Notes: a model not told the origin generated them from the sequence alone. A stretch of DNA of 64,000 nucleotides from Variovorax ginsengisoli (GCF_030486595.1 NZ_JAUJZH010000030.1:1-64000); one strand, 5' to 3'; shown: positions 44,943 to 54,132, numbered from the stretch's first letter. Translations and numbers: made by a program.

Positions 44943-45551
44943 TCAGCCCGTGGGAGGAGTGGAGGCAGTCGATTCGGGCTCGATGGATTCGTTTGTTGAG
45001 CGGCTTCCGGCTCGTTGTGGGCTTGCAAAGGTGGTCAACGTTCGCTCATATCGCTCAAGCCATGTCCAGAAGACGACAGAGCCCTGACCAACTGAATTGA
45101 GCGAACGAGCTAATCCCATGAGATTGACAAGTGTTCCCTCAGCACGAATAACCATGTCATACAGTTGCATGTCCTGCTCTAGGATTCTTACGCCTCGTAG
45201 AACGAGCTCTGTCACAACTTCACGGGCGTACGCATGAGGCACCTTGATGCGAAGGAACATCACGGGCTCGACTACTGCGTTCAACTCTGCATCTGTGTAC
45301 GTGTATACCTCGGGCTCGCGGAAGACGACCCTGTCCCCGTGCGAGTTCCGAATCAGATCCTGCGCCTCTTCCAGGAACCGCTCGTCGGCTGCGTAGATTC
45401 GTCCGCCTCTTCCTTCGCATACCACGACATAGCGATCCGGACGCGACAGCCAGTCCACTACGCCGAGCGATTCGAAAATCCGAAGTCCTCTTGCGCCTGG
45501 CAATAGCGATTGCCGCAGCGGGTATCTGGCAAGGCTGATGTCGTTAAACAT
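44943..45551 (-). CDS. free-standing EF-G domain-V-like protein
   Basis: 202 residues. Residues ~105-180 align with the C-terminal domain (domain V, EFG_C) of elongation factor G and BipA/LepA GTPases: VVEPVMFLRIKVPHAYAREV, LVLRGVRILEQDMQ, VIRAEGTLVNLMGLARSLNS and GQGSVVFWTWLERYE. There is no GTPase domain here or next to it. The N-terminal ~100 residues (LRQSLLPGARGLRIFESLGV, YVVVCEGRGGRIYAADERFL) are not recognised. Domain V contacts the ribosome near the L7/L12 stalk, so a ribosome-binding stress factor is conceivable. Start ATG 45551 has AGGAG 9 bases upstream. Neighbours are an acyltransferase-like gene and two Usp genes. Confidence 0.75.
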   Translation of the reverse strand: MFNDISLARYPLRQSLLPGARGLRIFESLGVVDWLSRPDRYVVVCEGRGGRIYAADERFLEEAQDLIRNSHGDRVVFREPEVYTYTDAELNAVVEPVMFLRIKVPHAYAREVVTELVLRGVRILEQDMQLYDMVIRAEGTLVNLMGLARSLNSVGQGSVVFWTWLERYERTLTTFASPQRAGSRSTNESIEPESTASTPPTG

Positions 45552-45628
45552 GAGTGGCTCTCCTAGAAGTTGGGCCGGCAAGTGCTCCTGGGGTTCTTAG
45601 CAGCGGGAAGCGCCCGCGTCGGCAGCAT

Positions 45629-46549
45629 TCACATGACCAAGCTCAGATGGTCCCTGAGCACTATTTGACCCGACGATGACGTAAACGATGCCGCCAATTC
45701 AGGATTTGGATCGATGCGCATATCGTGTGGTACCAGAAGGACGTCACGACTCGACCAGCGCAGCACGAGGTGTGCAACGCTCCCGAAGAGAAAATCAGAC
45801 AAGCCGGAACTTCTGCGTTTCCCGACGACTATCAGATCGGCGTCAAGATGCTGTTGATGAATCACTGCCTGACGCGCCACGCCGTTGCGCCCGAGCACGG
45901 TGGCGATTCGATTACGCTTTTGAGCTATCGAATCGCCTGCCTGAAGAGAATGCTCTTGAGCGTCGTTTGTCTGACTCCGAAACGGCAGAATGGATTGTTT
46001 TGAGACGTCTTGGTAGCGCAGGTTGCCACCGAGCATCGTGCTTCGCGCGTGGAAGGGTTCGATTCGAGCGTCACTGTCGAGCCACCGGGCCAGTTTTAGA
46101 AGTTTCTTTGAGTAAGGCGTAAAGTCGACCGCAACCAGGATTCGGCGATAGCGATGAAACACTTCCAGCTTCACTACAAGAATGGGGCACGGCACAAGAC
46201 GCTGTAGGCGCTCGATGGGTTGGCCGCGGAAGAATGCCTCGGTGGACTTTTCCCAGCGCTCACTGAGGACCAGGAGGTCCGCCCAACGGGCTTCTTCAGC
46301 GACAGCTTCCAAGTGGCCACTTGTGTCGGGAATCATCTTTACAAGGATGCCGAAGCGCGTGTGAACCTCTGCGGCAATTCGCTTCAACTGCTGCTCGACG
46401 TCTTCGATTGTGGATCCATCGAGGCTCGAAGGGGCATACATGATCTTCAGCAGTGCGCGCTGCTGTGAGGCAAGCATCGAAGCGCGCAGTACCGCACGAT
46501 TGCTCCGCGGCGAAAGATCAGTGATGGCGAGAATGGAATGAAACTTCAA
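45629..46549 (-). CDS. universal stress protein with tandem UspA domains
   Basis: 306 residues, two UspA folds. The first begins LKFHSILAITDLSPRSNRAV; the second begins RRILVAVDFTPYSKKLLKLA and ends with the nucleotide-binding stretch LIVVGKRRSSGLSDFLFGSV and VLLVPHD. No ATG fits the start: the first codon is most likely TTG at 46549, preceded by AGGAGAAAGACA. Tandem Usp proteins are often induced by low oxygen or nutrient stress. A closely similar gene lies upstream at 46789-47748. Confidence 0.9.
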   Translation of the reverse strand: MKFHSILAITDLSPRSNRAVLRASMLASQQRALLKIMYAPSSLDGSTIEDVEQQLKRIAAEVHTRFGILVKMIPDTSGHLEAVAEEARWADLLVLSERWEKSTEAFFRGQPIERLQRLVPCPILVVKLEVFHRYRRILVAVDFTPYSKKLLKLARWLDSDARIEPFHARSTMLGGNLRYQDVSKQSILPFRSQTNDAQEHSLQAGDSIAQKRNRIATVLGRNGVARQAVIHQQHLDADLIVVGKRRSSGLSDFLFGSVAHLVLRWSSRDVLLVPHDMRIDPNPELAASFTSSSGQIVLRDHLSLVM

Positions 46550-46788
46550 TGTCTTTCTCCTGAATGAGGGGCGCCGTTGGCTTTGGCGAAAAGGCCGCGG
46601 GTGTAGGCTGGACGATCGGCAGTTGTCCACTTGGAAGCGCGACCAAGGTGGGGCAGCCTTCCGGCTGCGGCCGAACCGTGAGCCGTGGCTTGCACGCACT
46701 CAGAGCGAGCCTTGCTGTAGCCGTGGCGTCTTGATCGAACTCGACTCATGGTCGAGGGCAGATAGGCTGCCACACCCAGCCGCTGGCT

Positions 46789-47748
46789 TCAGGCGCCTCC
46801 GAATACCGCAGCAGGATTCGGGAGGTGAGGGGGATTCGGCGCGCCCGCGCGCACCCTGCGCACTTCGGGCTCGCCTGGCGACAGCCTCTTCACCGCTGTT
46901 GAGCTGGATGCGGGCTCGTAGTTATGGGGAACCACGAGCACGTCGGTGTTCGTGTAGCCAAGAATGCGATTCGCGGTGCTCGGGAAGAAAAGGTCGCTCA
47001 GGCGAGAAGAGGGCTGCCGCCCAACGACGATGAGCTCGGCGCCGCTGTTCTGCTGTTGCACGACCGTCTGCCGGGCAGCGTCACCATGGCCGACGGCCGA
47101 AAGCACGCGGTTGCGCCTCGAGTCGTACGAGTCCGTCAGCCAGAACATCCGGTCCTGAGCGTAGCGCCGGCACTCGTGGCGGTAGGCTTTGATGGCATGG
47201 TCCGAGACCTCGGCGTATCGAAGCTTCCCCTCGTTGGCCGTGCTCACCGCATGGAAGAGCTCGACCTGCGCAGACTTGTTCAGCGCAAACCCAAGGTCGA
47301 CGAGGCCCCGTGACGCCTCAGTGAAGTCGACGGCAACCAGGAGGCTGCGGTAATCCTGCTGGGCCTCGCGCCGCACGACGAGCACCGGCCGGCGCGCCGT
47401 TCGCAGCAGCGCTTCAACGGGTTGGCCCCCGAAGAACGTCCTGAGGTTCCGAACCTCGGCTGTGCCCCAGACGACCAGGTCGGCGCCGCGGACTTCGGGG
47501 AGGAGCTCCTCGACAGTGAAGGCAAGTCGGCTCACTGTGCGCACCCGGATGCCGTGGCGTTGGCTGAGCTGCAGCGCGTGGTGTGCCAGCCTGGTTGCGG
47601 CATCGGCCGGCGGCGCCTCGCCAGGGTAGGCGAAGTAGACGAGCTTGAGCGTCGCGCCGTGCTCCGCGCTGAGCAGGGCTGCCCGAGCGAGCGCGTTGTT
47701 GCCGCGCGGGGAGAAATCGGTCACAGCAAGGATGGAGTGAGGGGTCAT
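46789..47748 (-). CDS. universal stress protein with tandem UspA domains
   Basis: 319 residues. Domain 1 starts MTPHSILAVTDFSPRGNNAL; domain 2 starts SLLVAVDFTEASRGLVDLGF and ends LIVVGRQPSSRLSDLFFPST and DVLVVPHN. A low-complexity tail of about 40 residues follows. AAGGA lies before the ATG. It resembles the neighbouring tandem Usp (same layout and end motifs), so the two probably arose by duplication. Confidence 0.92.
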   Translation of the reverse strand: MTPHSILAVTDFSPRGNNALARAALLSAEHGATLKLVYFAYPGEAPPADAATRLAHHALQLSQRHGIRVRTVSRLAFTVEELLPEVRGADLVVWGTAEVRNLRTFFGGQPVEALLRTARRPVLVVRREAQQDYRSLLVAVDFTEASRGLVDLGFALNKSAQVELFHAVSTANEGKLRYAEVSDHAIKAYRHECRRYAQDRMFWLTDSYDSRRNRVLSAVGHGDAARQTVVQQQNSGAELIVVGRQPSSRLSDLFFPSTANRILGYTNTDVLVVPHNYEPASSSTAVKRLSPGEPEVRRVRAGAPNPPHLPNPAAVFGGA

Positions 47749-47869
47749 GGTTAAATCCTTTCGAATGGCTAGCGCCAGCCTTCCTGCGCGATGACGCGGT
47801 TTCGGGAACGCGGGTGCGGATACGGGCGGCTCGAACAAGCCGACGAGGTGCGACCTGGTGGTCGCGGGG

Positions 47870-48271
47870 CTACCGGGAATAGTCCCCGGTGGCCTCGGGC
47901 TGGTACTGGATGGCTGCGATTTCGGCAGCGCACTCTTCACCGGTGGGCGTGAGCCACCGGGCGACGTCACCCGTCTTCAGGCCCAGGAGGCTATTGCCAA
48001 CTGGTGAGAGCACCGAGATGAAGCCAGCCGCGGGCTCGGCGTCACCCGGGTAGCAAATCGTGAGCACCTGGCGCCGGCGCGTGTGGACGTCGACGACCTC
48101 GACTCGCGAGTACATCGTGACGACATCCGCGTTGACCGCGCGGGAGCTGGTGACCTCCGCGCTGGCTAGGAGGTCAGCGAGTGTGGGTGGAAGCTGCTGG
48201 CTCAGAAGCTTCGTGAGACGGGCGAAATCAAGGTCGGTGAGCGTGCGCTCGCCGTGAACAACCGCATGCAT
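47870..48271 (-). CDS. rnk: Rnk-type GreA/GreB-family protein
   Basis: 133 residues resembling Rnk (regulator of nucleoside diphosphate kinase): a short helical N-terminus (ERTLTDLDFARLTKLLSQQL) and a GreA/GreB C-terminal FKBP-like domain (VTMYSRVEVVDVHTRRRQVL, YPGDAEPAAGFISVLSPVGN, LLGLKTGDVARWLTPTGEE). Rnk binds RNA polymerase in the secondary channel region without cleavage activity. The start at 48271 fits the family; the frame extends to 48310. It heads the minus-strand stress group. Confidence 0.87.
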   Translation of the reverse strand: MHAVVHGERTLTDLDFARLTKLLSQQLPPTLADLLASAEVTSSRAVNADVVTMYSRVEVVDVHTRRRQVLTICYPGDAEPAAGFISVLSPVGNSLLGLKTGDVARWLTPTGEECAAEIAAIQYQPEATGDYSR

Positions 48272-48382
48272 AGCTGCACTCCATCGAATGCGAACGCCGA
48301 TGAGAGGCATCCGCGACCGCGCGGGGCTTTTGCCCGGCGGTGGATGGTTGCGCTGAAAGGGGGAGAGTGCGAACCGCCGGGC
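48272..48382. other. upstream region of rnk-like gene
   Basis: Leader of the stress group; no conserved site recognised. Confidence 0.4.
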
Positions 48383-48499
48383 TTAGGAATGTGCTGGCGT
48401 CAGCTGACGACGCGCCTTCTTTGCGGCCGCATGCGCGTAGGTCGCTGCAAGATACAGCGAAGCCAAGGCAACGTGGGCGCAAATCAGGGTGGTGGTCAT
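48383..48499 (-). CDS. predicted 38-residue membrane microprotein
   Basis: ATG 48499 to TAA 48383 encodes MTTTLICAHVALASLYLAAT then YAHAAAKKARRQLTPAHS: one hydrophobic helix followed by a strongly basic tail, a layout of real small membrane proteins (inside-positive). It lies upstream of rnk in otherwise empty DNA on the same strand. No family is known to me and no strong ribosome-binding site is seen, so this is tentative. Confidence 0.35.
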   Translation of the reverse strand: MTTTLICAHVALASLYLAATYAHAAAKKARRQLTPAHS

Positions 48500-49017
48500 G
48501 CAGTCATTTTAGATAAAGGGCGGCTGCTCTGCAAACTTAGGGGACTATATCCTCACGAGGCCTGCCAGATTGTCGTCAGAGACGTTCGCTTCACTTCCAA
48601 CCGTGTTTTAGCTGAAAAGCCGTTCCAGAATCGGTGGTCCGGCTAGGCCCGGTGCGATTTTTTCAATCCTTCTATCGCGACGACTACCCAAGTCTAAGAG
48701 TTCGAGATTTTCGGGTGGCGTTTGGCGGGCGTCAATTGTCTTGACGCGCATTGACTCGTCGGATTTTCTACTCGAGCTGACCTGTTGCCTCACGTAACTT
48801 GCTACCCGACTGATTGCCGGCTGGAGCATCACTACGTGACGAGGCGAATCAGCATGGCAACACGCAAGGAGTTGCGTTTCCTTCGTGTTGTTGCCTCTTT
48901 ACGCAACACCCGGATGGCGTGTTTAGGTTTGCGGCGGTTCTCAATCCGTCGAGTACGGACGTCTGGGTGGCGTTCCCGAACGCAACCCGAACGGCAGCAC
49001 CATCGTTGACCGAATGC
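48500..49017. other. lower-GC intergenic region
   Basis: About 500 bases noticeably richer in A+T than the neighbours, with no gene recognised. A short inverted repeat around GCAAGGAGTTGC (about 48861) is too small to call a terminator. It separates the stress group from the sulfur cluster. Confidence 0.4.
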
Positions 49018-49682
49018 TCAACGTTCGATGCTTCCCCGGCGCAGGCTAGCGGCGCCGGTGCGCAGCCCCATGGCAACCATCGCGGTGGCGAGCAGCAAGG
49101 TGTCAAGCTGCACCAGGCCGGCGACTAGGGCGGGCGGCAGCGCGACCAGCGAATGCAGGGCGCTGGCGGCGATGAAGAGCAGCGCGAACCACGGAACGCG
49201 TACCTGCTTGCAGCAGGCCTTGAAGCCGGTCGCCGCCCCGGCGGACGCGCCCGAGCCGAAGGACAGCCACAGCAGGAACGGCGCCAGCATCATCACGCGC
49301 AGCATCTTCTCGACCACCGCGGCGTCGGCGGCGGCGGGGCCGACCGCCTCTCCGACCGCCACCACCTGCGCCACTTCGTGGATGGTCGAGCCGGCGAACA
49401 GCCCGAAGGTATGCTCCGGCAGGCCCAGGTACGGATAGAGCAGGGGATACAGCAGCATCGACAGCGTGCCGAAAACAACCACCGTGGCGACCGCGATCGA
49501 CACCTTGTGCTCCTCGCCGCGGACCACCGGTTGAGTGGCCATCACGGCCGCCGCGCCGCAGATGGCGCTGCCGGCGCCGATCAGCGCCGCGGTCTGCCGG
49601 TCGAGCCCGAGCCAGCGGGTGTCGACGTACAGCGCGGGGCCGAAGGTCGACGCCACCATCGCGGCGGCGATCAGCAGGCCGG
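49018..49682 (-). pseudogene. YeiH-family (UPF0324) sulfate exporter-like protein, 5'-truncated
   Basis: Membrane protein of the YeiH/UPF0324 family, proposed to export sulfate released in sulfonate or cysteine catabolism. The C-terminal ~215 residues are intact: GLDRQTAALIGAGSAICGAA, FGLFAGSTIHEVAQVVAVGE and VVEKMLRVMMLAPFLLW. The family is about 330-350 residues; roughly the first 115 are missing. Homology ends abruptly near 49683, where a LysR gene fragment begins on the other strand. The ATG at 49659 is internal and lacks the N-terminal helices. Confidence 0.85.
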
Positions 49683-49683
49683 G

Positions 49684-50395
49684 GCTTGCGCCTGACGGAG
49701 GCAGGCGCCTCGCTGCTCACCCATGCGCGGCGCATCTTCTCGATGGAGCGCGCCGCGAGCGACGACGTGCGCGCCCGCGTCGGCGTGCAGCGCGGCAGCC
49801 TCACCATCGGCGCCAGCACCACTGTGGCGAGCTGCTCGCTGCCTCCCTACATCGCCGCGTTCTGCGCTGCCTATCCCACGGTGGTGCCGCGCATGGCGGT
49901 CGCCAACACGCAGTGGGTCTGCGAGCAGCTGCTCGATTGCCGCATCGACCTCGCGCTGGTGGAAGGCCGCGTGGACGAGGAGCGCATCGAAGTCAGCGAA
50001 TGGCAGGCCGATGCACTGGCCATCGTGGTCTCACCCGATGCTGACCGGTCACGCCGCGCGGTCGGCGCGGAGGCATTGGCACAGCAGAACTGGTCCTGCG
50101 CGAGGCCGGCTAGGGCACGCGCCAGGCGACCGAAGCCCTCTGCCAGGCCCATGGCATCGCGGCCAGGCACTGGATGGAGATGGCAAGCAACGAGGCCATC
50201 GCGCGGACCGTGGCCAGCGGGGTCGGCATCTCGATGCTGCCGCGCGTGGTGGTCGCCGACATCCTGGCGCCCGGCACGCTGCGCGAGCTGAAGCTGGCCG
50301 GTGCGGCGCTGTCGCGGCCGCTCTACCGGCTGCGCCTGAAGAGCCGCCCGCTGGCGCCCGCCGCGCGGAAAATGGTCGAAATGCTCGAGTCCTAG
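49684..50395 (+). pseudogene. LysR-family regulator, 5'-truncated, frameshifted and with a stop codon
   Basis: Effector part of a LysR regulator of the CysB/YeiE kind, normally divergent from yeiH. It starts within the end of the helix-turn-helix domain (GLRLTEAGASLLTHARRIFS), lacking about 60 residues. Near 50086 one G is missing, moving the frame; in the restored frame the family sequence LVLREAG continues, meets TAG at 50111, then goes on as GTRQATEALCQAHGIAARHW to EMLES. Three independent lesions make it inactive. The end overlaps the opposite-strand LysR gene by four bases. Confidence 0.82.
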
Positions 50396-51246
50396 TCGCG
50401 GCGCCGTCCGCTCGTGGCTTCCTTGAGGCCGCGCAGCAGCGCGTCGATCAGCGGCTGCTTGGGATTGCCGGGGCTCTCCGCCAGGCCGATGTTGCGCCTC
50501 AACGGCGGCTTGCCGAGAGGCACCTTGCGCAGCCCATGGAGCTTGCTGAGCGGGGGATCGCTTTCCGGCACGATGGAGACGCCGAGGCCGCAGCGAACCA
50601 TGAGCGCGATGGCCTCGCGCGAATCGACTTCCATGATCTGGTTCGGCACGATGCCGCGCGCGGCCAGATGAGCCGCGATGGTGTCGCCGACCCAGGAGTC
50701 CTTGCCGAAGCGGATGTAGGGATATTCGGCCAGCAGCGCTTCATCGCTGCGCCCCTTGGCCCCCGGCGGTGCGATGACCATCACCGGCTCGCGGGCGAAG
50801 AATGTCCATTTCGTGTCGCCGATGGCGCCTTGCGGCTCGCTGATGATCAGCGCATCGATCTCGCCGTGCTGCAGTTCCTTCAGCAGGCTCCACGCGCGTC
50901 CGTACCGCATGCGGCGGACCTGGATCCGGGGATGGGCGGCGCGCAGCGCGACCAGCGTCTTCGGAATCACGTTGGTCAGCACGGTCGGCGAGGCGCCGAC
51001 CGTCAGTATGCCCGCGAGATCGGCGCCGTCCGGGACCGTCTCGTAGAACTGCCGGTAGGCGCCGAGCACGCCGCGCGCGCGTTCGCAGAGCGCGGCGCCG
51101 GCCGAATTCAGCTGCGCCGGCTTGCGCCGTCGATCCAGCAGCGGGGTGCCCAAGGCGGCCTCCAGGCTGGCGATGTGCGCGCTGACCGCCGGGACGCTGA
51201 GAAACAACCGCTCGGCTGCGGCGGTGATGCTGCCGCGGTCGGCGAC
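50392..51246 (-). pseudogene. LysR-family regulator, lacking its first codons
   Basis: About 285 residues of a LysR regulator starting inside the helix-turn-helix (AVADRGSITAAAERLFLSVP, AVSAHIASLEAALGTPLLDR) and running to the normal end (LLRGLKEATSGRRRD). Effector domain motifs such as LTVGASPTVLTNVIPKTLVA are intact. The roughly 15 N-terminal residues and start codon are missing; the sequence switches at 51243 to a rhodanese gene on the opposite strand. It would normally be the divergent regulator of the rhodanese-GST-dioxygenase operon. Because only a start is lost, translation from an alternative codon cannot be excluded. Confidence 0.85.
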
Positions 51247-52791
51247 GGCGCTTTGCTCGATGTCCGCGACGGCGGCGTGTTCTCGGCCGGCCACATCTTT
51301 GCCGCCGCCTCCATGCCGCTGAACCGGCTGGAATTTCTTGCCGACGCGATGGTGCCGCGACGCGACACGCGAGTGGTGCTGGTCGACGACGACAACGGCA
51401 TGGCGGCCACCGCCGCCGGCCGGCTGGCGGCCTGGGGCTACGTGAACATCGGCCTCCTCGACGGCGGCCTGCAGGCCTGGAAAGCAGCCGGCTTCCAGAC
51501 CTTCTCGGGGGTCTACGTGCCGAGCAAGGCGTTCGGGGAGTTCGTCGAACATGCCTGCGGGACGCCGCATGTCACCGCCGCGACGCTGAGCGACTGGCAG
51601 CGCGCCGGCAAGGATATGCTCATGCTGGACAGCCGCCCCTATGAAGAGTTCCATCGCTACAGCTTGCCGGGAGGCATCGCCTGCCCGGGGGCCGAATTGG
51701 TCCATCGCGTGTTCGGGCTGATCAGGAACGACGAGACGACCATCGTCGTCAATTGCGCCGGGCGGACTCGCGGCATTATCGGCGCGCAGGCGCTGATCAA
51801 TGCCGGCATTCCCAATCCGGTGGTCGTGGTCGAGAACGGCACCTCGGGCTGGCACCTCAGCGGCGAAGCCATGGCCGAGGGCCGGACCGAAGTGGCACCG
51901 CCGCCGACGCCGGAGGCCCTGCAAAAGGCGATCGCGGCATCGCAGCGCATCGCCCGGCGCTTCGGCGTCAGCGAGATCGACGCCGAGCAGTTCGCCGCAC
52001 TGCGCCGGCGCAGCGATCGCAACCTGTACCTGCTGGACGTCCGGACGCCCGAGGAATACAGGGCCGGCCATGTCGCAGGTTCGCGCAGTGCGCCGGGCGG
52101 GCAGCTGGTGCAGTCGACCGATCACTACGTGGGCGTGCGCAACGCCTGCCGGGTGCTGGTCGACGACAACGGGGTGCGCGCACGCGTGACCGCCTCGTGG
52201 CTGGCGCAGATGGGCTGGAAGGACGTCCATGTCCTGCGCGACGGGCTGCATGCCGCGGGTGCCGTGCTCAGCCGCGGACCGGAAGCGCAGAAGGTGCTGG
52301 GCGGCGAGCACCTGACGCAGGTCGACTGGATCTCGGTCTTCGAACTCAAGGGCCTGCTGGAGCAGGACGAGGCGGTGGTCGTCGACCTGGACACCAGCCT
52401 GGCCTATGCGGCCGGCCACATACCCGGTGCCTGGTTCGCCGTCCGGTCGCGCCTGCGGCAGAGCCTGGCCAAGCTGCCGGATCACCGCCTGCTGGTGCTG
52501 ACCTCGCAGGACGGAGAGTTCGCGGCGATGGCCGCCGCCGACGCGCAGGCCGCATCCGGGGCCCCGGTGCGCGTTCTGCGCGGCGGCACCCAGGCCTGGC
52601 GCACGGCGGGGCTGCGCTGCTCGACCGGCTTCCAGAACATGGCCGACCGCAACGACGACATCTGGTACAGCCCCTACGACTTCGAGGATCGCCAGGCTTC
52701 GATGACGGCCTACCTGCAATGGGAGGTCGATCTGCTGGCGCAGATCCGCAACGAGAGCGGCGTCGACTTCGACTGTGCGACTGCGCGCTAG
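51244..52791 (+). CDS. four-domain rhodanese (sulfurtransferase), lacking its 5' end
   Basis: About 515 residues with four rhodanese folds. The first begins GALLDVRDGGVFSAGHIFAA, the second contains the only active-site-like loop NCAGRTRGIIGAQ with the sulfur-carrying Cys, the third LDVRTPEEYRAGHVAGSRSA, and the fourth VVDLDTSLAYAAGHIPGAWF; active-site Cys is replaced in domains 1, 3 and 4. Rhodaneses move sulfane sulfur between thiosulfate, persulfides and thiols. The start codon and about 20 residues are lost at the junction with the LysR gene, so expression is doubtful. GST and a thiol-dioxygenase-like gene follow, the usual persulfide-detoxification set. Confidence 0.85.
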   Translation, partial: DGALLDVRDGGVFSAGHIFAAASMPLNRLEFLADAMVPRRDTRVVLVDDDNGMAATAAGRLAAWGYVNIGLLDGGLQAWKAAGFQTFSGVYVPSKAFGEFVEHACGTPHVTAATLSDWQRAGKDMLMLDSRPYEEFHRYSLPGGIACPGAELVHRVFGLIRNDETTIVVNCAGRTRGIIGAQALINAGIPNPVVVVENGTSGWHLSGEAMAEGRTEVAPPPTPEALQKAIAASQRIARRFGVSEIDAEQFAALRRRSDRNLYLLDVRTPEEYRAGHVAGSRSAPGGQLVQSTDHYVGVRNACRVLVDDNGVRARVTASWLAQMGWKDVHVLRDGLHAAGAVLSRGPEAQKVLGGEHLTQVDWISVFELKGLLEQDEAVVVDLDTSLAYAAGHIPGAWFAVRSRLRQSLAKLPDHRLLVLTSQDGEFAAMAAADAQAASGAPVRVLRGGTQAWRTAGLRCSTGFQNMADRNDDIWYSPYDFEDRQASMTAYLQWEVDLLAQIRNESGVDFDCATAR

Positions 52792-52803
52792 GGGCCTGCG
52801 GAC

Positions 52804-53424
52804 ATGAAGTTCTACTACGCGCCGGGTGCCTGTTCGATGGGCATCCACCTGCTGCTCGAGGAAGCCGGCTGTTCCTTCGAGGCGATCCGGTTGTCGTTCG
52901 CCAAGGAGGAGCAGCGCAGCGACGGTTTCCTGGCCGTCAACCCCAAGGGCAAGGTGCCTGTGCTCGACGCCGGCCAGGACGGCGTGATCACCGAGTTTCC
53001 GGCAATCGCCTTCTATGTTGCCTCGCTGGATCCGGCATCGCGGCTGCTGCCGGGCGACACGATGGCGCAGGTCCGTGCCCTCGAACTGATCGACCATGCG
53101 ATCGCGACCGTGCACATGCGTGGCTTCACGCGCTTGTCCAGGCCCGAGGTCTTCAGTTCCGACGGCGATCCCGAGAAGGTCAGGGCGGCCGGCCGCACGA
53201 TCGTGGGCGACGGCCTGGCATGGATGGATGCGCGCCTGGGCGATGCGCCCTATGCGCTGGGCGCCTTCTCTATCGCGGACGCCGCCCTGTTCATCCTGGA
53301 ATGGTGGGCGCGCCGCAGCGGGCTGCCGTTGCCGGAGCGCCTCTCGGCGCATCTGGACCGGATGCTGGACCGCCCCGCGGTGCAGAGGATGCTGGCCACC
53401 GAAGGCCTGGCGGCGGCCGCTTGA
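52804..53424 (+). CDS. glutathione S-transferase
   Basis: 206 residues. The N-terminal thioredoxin-like domain begins MKFYYAPGACSMGIHLLLEE (Ser/Cys region binding glutathione) with the cis-Pro in NPKGKVPVLD and EFPAIAFYVA; the C-terminal all-helical domain has the conserved SIADAALFILEWWARRSG. It conjugates or reduces glutathione adducts, here probably glutathione persulfide or a thiol intermediate. It follows the rhodanese stop by 12 bases. Confidence 0.93.
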   Translation: MKFYYAPGACSMGIHLLLEEAGCSFEAIRLSFAKEEQRSDGFLAVNPKGKVPVLDAGQDGVITEFPAIAFYVASLDPASRLLPGDTMAQVRALELIDHAIATVHMRGFTRLSRPEVFSSDGDPEKVRAAGRTIVGDGLAWMDARLGDAPYALGAFSIADAALFILEWWARRSGLPLPERLSAHLDRMLDRPAVQRMLATEGLAAAA

Positions 53425-53469
53425 TGCGGGGCGCCACGACACACAGTTTGCAACCAAAGGAGATCTGCA

Positions 53470-54099
53470 ATGAATGAGCTTTCGGTGCCGCAGCGCCGCG
53501 AATTGGCTGCCAGGGCGCTGATGCAGGCGGTGCGCCGGCATCTTGAGGTCGAGGGACCGACGCGCGCGGCCTTGTCGAAGATCGGAGACGAACTGGAGAA
53601 GCTGGCGACGCAGCATGCCGACTTGTTCTCGGCGGCGAGCTTTCCGCCGCCGGGTCCGCAGGACACGGGCGGCGGCGTACGCTACATCATCCATACCGAC
53701 CCGGAGACCGACTTCTCGCTCTACCTGAATGCCCTCGACCCGGGCAAGAGCACGCCACCGCACAACCACATGACGTGGGCCGCCATCGTCGCGCTCGAAG
53801 GCGAGGAACTGAACCGGATCTATCGCCGGCTCGACGACCGGGCGGACGAAGCGCAGGCCCAGCTCGCGCTGGAACGCGAGTTCACGGTGCGCCGCGGGGC
53901 CGGGATCCAGTTCCTGCCCGAGGACATCCACAGCATCCACATCGAGGGCGTGGGCGGAACCCGCCACTTCCATCTGTACGGCAAGCCGCTGGAGGTCCTG
54001 GACAACCGGGTCGGCTTCAACCTGAAGACCGGCGAGGTGACGCGCTTCAACCTGAAGAACCTTCCCCCGGCAAAACGGGCCATCGACGCCATCGGCTGA
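53470..54099 (+). CDS. cysteine-dioxygenase-like cupin (thiol dioxygenase)
   Basis: 209 residues of the cysteine/3-mercaptopropionate dioxygenase family. The non-heme iron ligands are the two His of PPHNHMTWAAIVALEGEE and the His of EDIHSIHIEGVGGTRHFHLY. It converts a thiol to its sulfinate with O2. The N-terminal ~50 residues are helical, as in bacterial thiol dioxygenases. ATG follows AAAGGAG. It sits between GST and an amino-acid ABC importer, so the substrate is likely an imported thiol amino acid such as cysteine. Confidence 0.9.
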   Translation: MNELSVPQRRELAARALMQAVRRHLEVEGPTRAALSKIGDELEKLATQHADLFSAASFPPPGPQDTGGGVRYIIHTDPETDFSLYLNALDPGKSTPPHNHMTWAAIVALEGEELNRIYRRLDDRADEAQAQLALEREFTVRRGAGIQFLPEDIHSIHIEGVGGTRHFHLYGKPLEVLDNRVGFNLKTGEVTRFNLKNLPPAKRAIDAIG

Positions 54100-54132
54100 A
54101 TCGCCACGCCATTCTTACGGAGACATGAAACC

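Noticed and set aside
49723..52791. A 1022-codon plus-strand frame
   Set aside because: Only the part from about 51244 is rhodanese; the earlier part overlaps two LysR remnants in wrong frames.
50392..53973. A 1193-codon minus-strand frame
   Set aside because: Only the last ~285 codons match a LysR regulator; the rest is antisense to the rhodanese, GST and dioxygenase genes and open because of high GC.
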